A stretch of DNA of 64,000 nt, taken from Ralstonia sp. UBA689. Its GTDB lineage: Bacteria > Pseudomonadota > Gammaproteobacteria > Burkholderiales > Burkholderiaceae. Positions 1-7,118 of this stretch are shown here, in pieces (position 1 is the stretch's first letter; the number at the start of each line of letters is the position of its first letter). The stretch covers positions 62,001 to 126,000 of the forward strand of contig NZ_DBMV01000041.1 in the NCBI RefSeq assembly GCF_002298975.1, in the 5' to 3' direction. Below the pieces are notes generated by a model. The model worked only from the letters and a program-made list of their open reading frames with translations, did not search any database and was not told where the DNA came from. A program made the translations under genes and the position numbers.

Positions 1-1
1 C

Positions 2-652
2 ACCAAGCGCCAGTTGCCGCACAACGTCGGCAACGGCCTGAACTGCACGAGCTGCCACCTCAACGGCGGCACAGTACCGTACGCCTCGCCATGGGTAGGG
101 CTGACGGGCGCGTTTCCGGAATACCGCTCACGCAGCGGCGCAATCATCTCGTTGCAGCAGCGCGTGAACGACTGTTTCCAGCGCTCGATGAACGGCAAAC
201 CGCTGGCTTTCGACAGCGACGACATGAACGCCATCCTCGCCTATATGAAATGGCTCTCCAGCGGCGTGCCCACCGGCGTCAACGTGACAGGACGCGGCTT
301 CGAGAAGATCGACACGGCACTCGTGCCGGACCGGGCGCAGGGCAAAGCCGTCTACGCACAACGCTGCGCCGCCTGCCATGGCGCTGAAGGCCTGGGCATT
401 GCGAACCCGCAGGGTGGCTACGCGATACCGCCGCTGTGGGGCAACGATTCGTTCAACGTGGGGGCGGGCATGGCGCGCATGTTTACCGCCGCCGCCTTCG
501 TGAAGCACAACATGCCGCTCGGCCAGGGCGGCACGCTCACGGCGCAGGAGGCGGTGGACGTGGCGGCATTCTTCACCGAGCAGCCGCGCCCCGACTACGC
601 CGCACGCGTCAAGGACTGGCCCAAGGGCGATCGGCCGAAAGACGCACGCTGA
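2..652 (+). CDS. TsdA-like dihaem cytochrome c (thiosulfate dehydrogenase family), 5' end cut by window
   Basis: Periplasmic c-type cytochrome, open to the left edge, so start and signal peptide are missing. Two haem-binding CxxCH sites are seen: CTSCH near visible residue 15 and CAACH near 122. Between them lies NDCFQRSMNG, whose Cys matches the unusual distal Cys ligand of haem 1 in thiosulfate dehydrogenase TsdA; HNMPLG offers a Met for haem 2. The WVGLTGAFPEYRSRSG and PPLWGNDSFN segments are also typical of TsdA. The family oxidises two thiosulfates to tetrathionate and passes electrons to a cytochrome, or works in reverse. Direction and physiological role here are inferred. A terminator follows directly. 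Confidence 0.8.
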   Translation, partial: TKRQLPHNVGNGLNCTSCHLNGGTVPYASPWVGLTGAFPEYRSRSGAIISLQQRVNDCFQRSMNGKPLAFDSDDMNAILAYMKWLSSGVPTGVNVTGRGFEKIDTALVPDRAQGKAVYAQRCAACHGAEGLGIANPQGGYAIPPLWGNDSFNVGAGMARMFTAAAFVKHNMPLGQGGTLTAQEAVDVAAFFTEQPRPDYAARVKDWPKGDRPKDAR

Positions 653-670
653 GTTCGCCCGCAAAATGAA

Positions 671-704
671 AAGCCCGTCGCCTGAGTGGCGCGGGGTTTT
701 TTTA
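671..704 (+). terminator. Rho-independent terminator after the TsdA-like gene
   Basis: A GC-rich stem (CCCGTCGCC against GGCGCGGG, with one bulged T) is followed by a run of seven T. It lies 19 bases after the stop codon. Confidence 0.75.
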
Positions 705-911
705 TCTCAATATCAACGCTGCCAGGCATTCGCAAACCGGCTGCCGCACTATCGGACAAACCGCACGAAATGATACAGATCGCCCTACTTCCGTCTCAGT
801 AGAACACCCCAACACTGGCGGTGCGGCAGATCCTGCTCCCGTCAGCCGGAGTGGGGAGGTCCAGCACGGGGACGGTGCTAAGATGCGGCCCAGCAATCAG
901 GAGAGGTAGCA

Positions 912-1490
912 ATGCGCGCAAGCAAGCGCCAGCAGGTGGTGGACAAGGCCAGCGAACTGTTCTCCCGGCACGGTTTCCACCCGGTCGGCGTCGATTGGAT
1001 CATCGACGAGTCCGGTGTTGCCCGCATGACGCTTTATCGGCACTTTTCCGGCAAGGAAGACCTGATCAAGGAAGTGCTGGAGCAGCGCTACACCTTCATC
1101 ATGGACAGCATGGCCGAGAAGCTCGAGCCGCTGCCCGATTCCACCGCGCGCCTGAAGGGCATCTTCGACTGGTACGAGACGTGGTTCCGCAGCCCCGAGT
1201 TTGCGGGCTGCCTGTTCGAGCGCGCGCTGGCCGAGTTCGGCGCCACCTGTCCCAAGGTGACCGAGGTGGCGGTCCGCTACCGCGACGACTTGCTTGCCAT
1301 GATGGAGACACTGCTCAAGGAAGTGGTGCCCGCTGGCCCGGCACGTCAGCTTGCGGGGGTGTACGTGATGCTGCTCAGCGGCGCCACGGCCGATGCACGC
1401 GCCGTTGGCGATCCGACCGCCGCCCCCCAGGCTTGGCATGCCGCACTGACGCTGCTGAACCAGGCCAAGGCTGCCGCCAAGAACGCATAA
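912..1490 (+). CDS. TetR/AcrR family transcriptional regulator
   Basis: 192-residue regulator of usual family length. An N-terminal helix-turn-helix covers residues 5-50: a KASELFSRHGF helix, then GVDWIIDESGVARMTLYRHF, a standard TetR recognition pattern. The C-terminal half is the helical ligand-binding and dimer domain. The start is supported by AGGAG five bases upstream of the ATG. It lies between a TsdA-like cytochrome (same strand, separated by a terminator) and the convergent glycosyltransferase, 19 bases away. Its target and ligand are unknown. It could control itself or the neighbouring lipid cluster, but nothing in the sequence proves this. Confidence 0.85.
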   Translation: MRASKRQQVVDKASELFSRHGFHPVGVDWIIDESGVARMTLYRHFSGKEDLIKEVLEQRYTFIMDSMAEKLEPLPDSTARLKGIFDWYETWFRSPEFAGCLFERALAEFGATCPKVTEVAVRYRDDLLAMMETLLKEVVPAGPARQLAGVYVMLLSGATADARAVGDPTAAPQAWHAALTLLNQAKAAAKNA

Positions 1491-1509
1491 CTGTACGAAG
1501 ACTCTACGG

Positions 1510-2286
1510 CTACCAGCCCCGCCGCAGCCGCCGCACGATCATCCAGGGCAAGCGCAGCAGGCCTCCGGCCAGCAGGCGCAGGTGCATCCCGACCAACAAG
1601 ACGTTGTCACGCAGATACTGGAAATGCGACACGCCGCCCTCGTCCGTGCGGAAGTAGCGTACGGGTGCATCCAGCCGGATCGGGCACACGCCGATCCAGC
1701 ACAGGCGCACCGCCGCCTCTGGGTCGAAGTCGAAACCGCGCATCCACACGTGCCGGCGCATGATCCTGGCCAGCGGCGCAATCGGATATACGCGGAATCC
1801 GAACAGCGTATCGCCGATACCGGCCCACAGTGTTTCGATGTCCGCGCACAGGTTCGACAGGCGGCGGCCCTGCACGCGCAGTTGCGGCGCGCTCGCGTCG
1901 AACAACGGCTGCCCGAGAATCATCGCGTCGGGTGCAGCCTGCGAAGCGGCCATGAATGCGGGGATCAGATCTGCGGGGTGCTGGCCGTCGGAATCCATGG
2001 TCAGCACATGCGTGAAGCCGCTCGCAGCGGCAGCGTCGAGACCGGCCAGCACCGCCACGCCCTTGCCGCGGTTGCGCGGCAGCACGATCACGCGTAGCCC
2101 CGGGTCCTGCGCGGCCATCGTCTGCAAGCGCTCCGTGCTGCCGTCGGTGCTGCCGTCAACCACCACCCACACGGGGTTCCACTGCGCGCGGGCACTGCGC
2201 ACGGTGTCGTCCACCTTGACGCCGGGGTTGTAGCTCGGGATCAGGACAAGATGCGTGGTCGAGGCAGGGGCGCCGGTCATCGGCAT
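1510..2286 (-). CDS. Family 2 glycosyltransferase of the APE-like cluster
   Basis: 258-residue GT-A type transferase. Nucleotide-sugar binding motifs are visible: LIPSYNPG near residues 14-21, VVDGSTDGS near 41-49, NRGKG near 72, and the metal-binding DSDGQHP near 98-104. The C-terminus (NVLLVGMHLRLLAGGLLRLPWM) is hydrophobic and ends in basic residues, so it probably sits at the inner membrane. It lies 48 bases downstream of the acyl carrier protein gene and is probably in the same transcript. In this setting it would decorate the lipid or polyene head group. ATG at 2286 is used; a second ATG at 2280 is possible. No strong ribosome site is seen for either. Confidence 0.85.
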   Translation of the reverse strand: MPMTGAPASTTHLVLIPSYNPGVKVDDTVRSARAQWNPVWVVVDGSTDGSTERLQTMAAQDPGLRVIVLPRNRGKGVAVLAGLDAAAASGFTHVLTMDSDGQHPADLIPAFMAASQAAPDAMILGQPLFDASAPQLRVQGRRLSNLCADIETLWAGIGDTLFGFRVYPIAPLARIMRRHVWMRGFDFDPEAAVRLCWIGVCPIRLDAPVRYFRTDEGGVSHFQYLRDNVLLVGMHLRLLAGGLLRLPWMIVRRLRRGW

Positions 2287-2334
2287 GGCGTCGGTGCGGC
2301 AAGAACCGCCGGAAGCGAGGGCACTGGCGTGTGC

Positions 2335-2595
2335 CTAACGCGTGCGGTGGGCAGCCACGTAGGCGGCCAGCGAGCCCAGCGAGGCGAAGATCTTTTCGTT
2401 GTCGGGATTGCCCGAGCGCAGTTCGAAGCCGTACTTCTTGGAGATCAGCAGCGCAACTTCGAGGATGTCGATGGAGTCGAGCCCGAACCCTTCGCCGTAC
2501 AAGGGCGTATCGGCAGCGAGGGCATCGAGTTGGATGTCTTCGAGATTCAGCTCGCCGATCATCAGCGCGGCGAGTTCTTTTTCCAGATCGTTCAT
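2335..2595 (-). CDS. Acyl carrier protein
   Basis: 86-residue acidic carrier protein. The motif GFGLDSIDILEVA carries Ser41, the expected attachment site of 4'-phosphopantetheine. Length and fold match single ACPs of fatty-acid and aryl-polyene pathways. The start at 2595 (MNDLEKEL) fits ACP alignments better than the longer in-frame start at 2616. It is first in the minus-strand unit with the glycosyltransferase and divergent from the main cluster. It is the only ACP in the window; aryl-polyene clusters normally encode two, so it may serve both priming and extension. Confidence 0.9.
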   Translation of the reverse strand: MNDLEKELAALMIGELNLEDIQLDALAADTPLYGEGFGLDSIDILEVALLISKKYGFELRSGNPDNEKIFASLGSLAAYVAAHRTR

Positions 2596-3088
2596 CGGTC
2601 TTGCACACACGGGCAACTTGCAGCGAGGGAATGCGGCCAGAAACGACGACGTCCTCCTCGCCTGAAACCCTGCCTTGCCCCGCCCCCGCCCGTGCCGGTG
2701 TGATATTGGGGGTCGTTTAAGCTACGCGGATTCTAGACGAAGGGCCCACCATCGTATAGCGCGAAACCGTGACAAATATCCGGGGTGCGGCACGCGCGTC
2801 GTGTGACGCAAACGATCCAACGGCTTGACCGGCGCCGCAAACCGGCAAGGGTGGAATCAGCGTGCTTGCGGCATGCCGTACATCCGGTTACAAACCCGCC
2901 TTCGCCCGATCGGGCGAGGCCCGTGCCCGGCCCTAGAATGTGCCCGCCAGAATGCACGGTTCCGCTCCATCCAAGCCACCGGCAGATGCGTATGATGAAA
3001 ATGCCCGGCCGCGCCGGATGTGCCCCGACAGCCTTGATGCAACGACCATGCGGCGCCCGCCGTTACACCCCTCCTCCCCGCTTCTGAT
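2596..3088. promoter_or_regulatory. Divergent promoter region between the two arms of the APE-like cluster
   Basis: 493 bases without a credible gene separate the ACP (minus) from the membrane protein (plus). A TATGAT at 2991-2996 could be a -10 box for the plus arm, but no good -35 is seen. A perfect palindrome lies at 2902-2917. The short open frames here lack coding character. Confidence 0.5.
2902..2917. promoter_or_regulatory. 16-bp perfect palindrome, possible operator
   Basis: TCGCCCGATCGGGCGA reads the same on both strands. It lies in the divergent intergenic region, 172 bases before the membrane-protein start. No T-run follows, so it is not an intrinsic terminator. A dimeric repressor site is the simplest reading, but this is inference. 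Confidence 0.35.
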
Positions 3089-3745
3089 ATGAATCGACTG
3101 ACCGGCATCGTGCGCGGCGCAGCGGGCGTGGCCGCCGTCGTGGCCTATCAGGCGGGCGCGTACTATGCGGCGGCCACGCCGGGGGCGCATGGCATCGGGC
3201 TGGCGATGGCGCTCGTGCCGCCGCTGATGATCGCGCTAGTGGCTGCGGCACGATCGGCGCGGCGCGCTTGGCTGCTGCCGCTCTGGTGGCTCGTCTGCGG
3301 TGTGCTCTGGATTGCGCACGAACCGCTGGCACACCACTTCGGCTGGGGCCTGTACCTTGAGCACGCAAGCTTCAACCTGATGATGGCCTACGTGTTCGGC
3401 CGCACGCTCGTTGCGGGGCGCGAGCCGCTGTGCACGCGCTTTGCCGCCGTGGTGCACGGCACGCTCACGCCGCGCATCGCGCGTTATTCTCGGCAGGTCA
3501 CGGTGGCGTGGACGCTGTTCTTCCTGGCCACGGCCGCCGTCTCTACGCTGCTGTTTGCCACGGCATCGATCGTCACGTGGTCGATGTTTGCCAACACCCT
3601 GTCGCTGCCGCTGGTGGGCGCGATGTTTGTGCTGGAATACCTCTGCCGCCGCATCGCCCTGCGCGGCGAGCCGCGCTCGAGTCTGTTCGATGCGGTGCGC
3701 GCCTACCGACAATCCACGCGCACCGCCGCTGACCGGCCCCGCTGA
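3089..3745 (+). CDS. COG4648-type inner-membrane protein of the APE-like cluster
   Basis: 218 residues with about five to six hydrophobic segments (near 8-28, 38-55, 60-78, 90-105, 138-160 and 165-188). A signature HEPLAHHFGWGLY stretch between segments and a charged C-terminal tail (RSSLFDAVRAYRQSTRT) resemble the conserved membrane protein of unknown function found in aryl-polyene clusters. It is the first gene of the plus arm, 37 bases upstream of the AMP-ligase. It may take part in transport or assembly of the lipid at the inner membrane. No catalytic motif is recognised. Confidence 0.7.
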   Translation: MNRLTGIVRGAAGVAAVVAYQAGAYYAAATPGAHGIGLAMALVPPLMIALVAAARSARRAWLLPLWWLVCGVLWIAHEPLAHHFGWGLYLEHASFNLMMAYVFGRTLVAGREPLCTRFAAVVHGTLTPRIARYSRQVTVAWTLFFLATAAVSTLLFATASIVTWSMFANTLSLPLVGAMFVLEYLCRRIALRGEPRSSLFDAVRAYRQSTRTAADRPR

Positions 3746-3782
3746 ACCCGCCCCGTCAGAACGCCACACCCGCTATTGCTTC

Positions 3783-5528
3783 ATGCCGACTTACCCGCTG
3801 GTCTCCCATCCATCGCTCGATCACACCATCGCCTGGCGCGATGGTGCGCCGGTTCCCGTGCGTGCGTTCCTTGCCGACGTGATGCGGCTGGCCGCACAGC
3901 TGCCGGCCGGCAGCCACGTCTTCAACGCATGCGCCGATCGCTACCGCTTTGCCGTCGGCCTGTGCGCGACGCTCGTCGCCAGCAGGATCAGCCTGCTGCC
4001 GCCCATGCAGACGCCGCAGATGGTGCATCAGCTCGCGGCGTTCGCGCCGGATGTGTTCTGCCTGCACGACGCGCCTGCGTGCCCGGTCGACTTGCCCGGC
4101 TTCCGCTACCCCGATGACGCGACAGCGGGCGAAGCGCCCACCGATGCGCCGCCGCAGGTGCCTTGCATTGACGCCGCGCAGGTCATGGCCGTGCTGTTCA
4201 CCTCCGGCTCGACGGGTGCCCCCGTGCCGCATCGCAAGACCTGGGGCGCGCTCGTGCGCTGCATGCGTGCGACAACCCAGCAACTCGGTCTGGATGACGG
4301 GCGGGCGTTTGCGCTGGTCGGCACGGTGCCTGCACAGCATATGTACGGCTTCGAAGTGACGGTGCTGCTTGCACTGCAAGGCGGGCTGGCGTTCGGCAAC
4401 CGGCAGCCGTTCTATCCGGCGGACATCCGGGAAGCGCTTGAGGCCGTGCCGCAGCCGCGCGTGCTGGTGACCTCGCCCGTGCATCTGCGGGCCCTGCTGG
4501 CATCGGAGCCGGCGTTGCCGGCCGTGTCGCTAATCCTGTCAGCCACCGCGCCGCTGTCGGAGGCGCTTGCCCGCGAAGCCGAGGCACGCCTGGCGGCACC
4601 GCTGGTCGAGATCTACGGCAGCACCGAGACCGGTCAGATCGCTTCGAGGCGCACCGCGCTGGGCGCCGCGTGGCACGTGTACCCGGACATCCAATTGGAG
4701 TCGCGCCCCAGCACGGCCGATACGGTCAACGCGCCGGATGACGACGGCCCAACCGTCTGGGTGTCCGGCGGCCACGTGGAAACCCCGGTGCCGATGGGCG
4801 ACGTGATCGAACTGCTGGACGACACGCATTTCCTGCTGCATGGGCGCAAGGCCGATCTCATCAACATTGCCGGCAAGCGCTCGTCGCTGGCCTACCTGAA
4901 CCATCAACTCAACGCGATTCCGGGTGTCGTGGACGGCGTCTTCTTCATGCCGGACGATGCGCCGGCCGCCCCGCACGAGCACGGCGGCGCACCGGTCACG
5001 CGCCTAGTGGCACTGGTCGTGGCGCCGGGGCGCAGCACAGCGGAACTGCTGCGCGCCTTGCACGAACGCATCGACGCCGTCTTCCTGCCACGCCCGCTGC
5101 TATTGGTCGATACGCTGCCGCGAAACGGCACCGGCAAGCTGGCGCGCGACGTGCTGGCCGCATTGGTTGCGCAGCACCTGCCACGCCATCACCGCAAACC
5201 CGACATGCGCTTCACCATTCCGGCAGATCACCCCGCCCTGCCCGGCCACTTTCCCGGCCACCCGATCGTGCCCGGCGTGGTGCTGCTCGATCACGCCATC
5301 CACATCATCGGCGTGGCGGTGGGCCGTTCGCTCGATGCGTGCCGGATCAGTTCGGCCAAGTTCCTCAGCCCCGCAGCGCCGGAAGAGCCGCTCGACCTTG
5401 CGTTCGAGACCACGGCCAGCGGCGCAATCCGCTTCACGATCCGTGCGAGCGCGCAGGAAGGGGCGCGCGATGTGGCAAGCGGCGTGCTGTCCCCGCCGGC
5501 GGATGCGCAGGAGGGCCGGAGCACGTGA
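3783..5528 (+). CDS. AMP-ligase fused to a hotdog-fold dehydratase
   Basis: 581-residue two-domain protein. Residues 1 to about 470 form an ANL adenylating enzyme: ATP-binding LFTSGSTGAP at 138-147, YGSTETG at 278-284, the HGRKADLINIAGKRSS hinge, and the catalytic Lys452 in RNGTGKLARD. Residues from about 475 (MRFTIPADHP) form a FabZ/ApeI-like dehydratase with H483 and PGHFPGHPIVPG. The first domain would activate an aryl or acyl acid and load it on the ACP; the second would dehydrate 3-hydroxyacyl-ACP. In E. coli-type aryl-polyene clusters these are separate proteins. The start is the ATG at 3783; the frame is open upstream but overlaps the previous gene. Its stop overlaps the next start (GTGA). 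Confidence 0.88.
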   Translation: MPTYPLVSHPSLDHTIAWRDGAPVPVRAFLADVMRLAAQLPAGSHVFNACADRYRFAVGLCATLVASRISLLPPMQTPQMVHQLAAFAPDVFCLHDAPACPVDLPGFRYPDDATAGEAPTDAPPQVPCIDAAQVMAVLFTSGSTGAPVPHRKTWGALVRCMRATTQQLGLDDGRAFALVGTVPAQHMYGFEVTVLLALQGGLAFGNRQPFYPADIREALEAVPQPRVLVTSPVHLRALLASEPALPAVSLILSATAPLSEALAREAEARLAAPLVEIYGSTETGQIASRRTALGAAWHVYPDIQLESRPSTADTVNAPDDDGPTVWVSGGHVETPVPMGDVIELLDDTHFLLHGRKADLINIAGKRSSLAYLNHQLNAIPGVVDGVFFMPDDAPAAPHEHGGAPVTRLVALVVAPGRSTAELLRALHERIDAVFLPRPLLLVDTLPRNGTGKLARDVLAALVAQHLPRHHRKPDMRFTIPADHPALPGHFPGHPIVPGVVLLDHAIHIIGVAVGRSLDACRISSAKFLSPAAPEEPLDLAFETTASGAIRFTIRASAQEGARDVASGVLSPPADAQEGRST

Positions 5529-6484
5529 AGCCCATGAAGCGCACCGAATGGGCGGAGCGCCCGGAGCGCAGCAACCTGACGCTGCTGCGCGCGATGACGT
5601 GGCTCTCATTGCGACTGGGCAGGCCGTTCGGCCGGGTCGTGCTGCGGCTGATCGCGTTGTATTTCGTGCTGTTCTCGCCGGCGGCATGCCGCGCATCGCG
5701 CGACTATCTGCGCCGGACGCTGGGCAAGCCTCCTGGCATGCGCGAAGTGTTCCGGCACATGTTCACCTTCGCCACCACCATCCACGATCGCATCTACCTG
5801 ATCAACGGGCGGTTCGACCTGTTCGACATCCAGTTGCAGGGGCAGGCGCATGTGCACGCCGTGCTCGCGCAGGGGCGTGGCGCCTTCCTGCTGGGCGCGC
5901 ACCTGGGCAGCTTCGAGGTGGTGCGCGCGCTCGGCCGTACGGTGCCCGACCTGCGCGTGGCGGTCGCCATGTACGAAGACAACGCGCGCAACATCAACGC
6001 GGCCATTGCCGCCATCAATCCGGCGGCGGCGCCGGAGGTGATTCCGCTGGGGCGCGTGGATGCGATGCTGCAGGTGCGCGAAGCGCTCGACAACAACCGC
6101 CTGGTCGGCATGCTGGCCGACCGCACGCTGCTGCGCGACGCCGGGGCATCGGTGCGGCGTATGGATTTTCTTGGCACGCCCGCTGCATTCCCGCTGGGCC
6201 CGCTGCATATGGCGGCCATGCTCAAGCGGCCGGTGCTCTTCATGACCGGCCTGCACCTTGGCGGCAACCGCTACGCCGTCCACTTCGACGTGGTGGCCGA
6301 CTTCACCAACATCCGCCGCGAAGAACGCGCCGCTGCCGTGCAAGCCGCGCTCGCCCGTTACGTGGAACGCGTCGAACACCACTGCCGCACGGCGCCGTAT
6401 AACTGGTTCAACTTCTTCGACTTCTGGCAGGATGCCGGCGCAACCGAGCCGCGACTCTCCGACCAGGAAACCCAGACCCCATGA
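5525..6484 (+). CDS. LpxL/HtrB-like lipid acyltransferase
   Basis: 319 residues. The acyltransferase motif GAHLGSFE gives the HX4E pair His126 and Glu131. A hydrophobic N-terminal segment near residues 30-45 should anchor it to the inner membrane, and YNWFNFFDFW near the end is usual for the family. In aryl-polyene clusters such enzymes are proposed to join the polyene to a lipid anchor. GTG at 5525 is chosen because it overlaps the upstream stop (GTGA); ATG at 5534 is the alternative. The next gene overlaps through ATGA. Confidence 0.85.
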   Translation: MKPMKRTEWAERPERSNLTLLRAMTWLSLRLGRPFGRVVLRLIALYFVLFSPAACRASRDYLRRTLGKPPGMREVFRHMFTFATTIHDRIYLINGRFDLFDIQLQGQAHVHAVLAQGRGAFLLGAHLGSFEVVRALGRTVPDLRVAVAMYEDNARNINAAIAAINPAAAPEVIPLGRVDAMLQVREALDNNRLVGMLADRTLLRDAGASVRRMDFLGTPAAFPLGPLHMAAMLKRPVLFMTGLHLGGNRYAVHFDVVADFTNIRREERAAAVQAALARYVERVEHHCRTAPYNWFNFFDFWQDAGATEPRLSDQETQTP

Positions 6485-7113
6485 CGCTCACGCGCCCCAC
6501 CCTGCGCCCGCTTCTTCGTGCCGCTCTGGCCATGCTTTCCGCCAGCCTATTGGCAGGTACGGCCCACGCAGCCGAAGCCACCAGCCCCGCTTCCACCGCC
6601 TGGACGCTCGATCGCCTGATGTCGACTCTCGCGCGCAACAAATCCGGGCGCGCCACCTTTACCGAGACGAAATACCTGTCGATCGCCGCAGATCCGGTGG
6701 AGTCGTCCGGCGAGCTGGTATTTGTGGCGCCCGATCATCTGGAGAAGCTCACGCTGGCACCCAAGCCCGAGCATCTCGTGATCGACGGTGACAAGCTCAC
6801 CGTCGAGCGCAACCAGCGCAAGTTCACCGTGCCGCTCGCGCAGTACCCGGAGTTGAACGCCTTCATCGAGAGCATCCGCGCCACGCTGGCGGGCAACCGC
6901 TACGCGCTCGAAGCCGTGTACAAGGTGGCCATTGCCGGCCGTGGCGATGATTGGACGCTGACCCTCACTCCCATTGACTCGCGCATGCAAAAGGTGGTCA
7001 GCACCATCACGCTCGACGGCACGCGCGACATGCTGCGCAGCGTCGTCATCCGCCAGACTGACGGCGATCATTCATTGATGCGGCTGCAGCACGCGCCGGC
7101 CCACGCCAACTGA
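6481..7113 (+). CDS. LolA-like outer-membrane lipoprotein/lipid carrier
   Basis: 210 residues with a Sec signal peptide (hydrophobic stretch, then GTAHA, cleavage near residue 30). The mature part resembles the LolA half-barrel carrier: FTETKYLSIAADPVESSGEL and FVAPDHLEKLTL are typical. Aryl-polyene clusters carry a dedicated LolA-like protein, thought to ferry the lipid product across the periplasm. It is coupled to the acyltransferase by ATGA and is five bases from the MMPL exporter, which should supply its cargo. It is distinct from chromosomal LolA, which works with LolCDE. Confidence 0.85.
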   Translation: MTLTRPTLRPLLRAALAMLSASLLAGTAHAAEATSPASTAWTLDRLMSTLARNKSGRATFTETKYLSIAADPVESSGELVFVAPDHLEKLTLAPKPEHLVIDGDKLTVERNQRKFTVPLAQYPELNAFIESIRATLAGNRYALEAVYKVAIAGRGDDWTLTLTPIDSRMQKVVSTITLDGTRDMLRSVVIRQTDGDHSLMRLQHAPAHAN

Positions 7114-7118
7114 AGCCG

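Noticed and set aside
2733..3087. Small genes in the divergent region of the APE-like cluster
   Set aside because: Frames on both strands lack ribosome sites and give Arg/Pro-rich sequences without domains.
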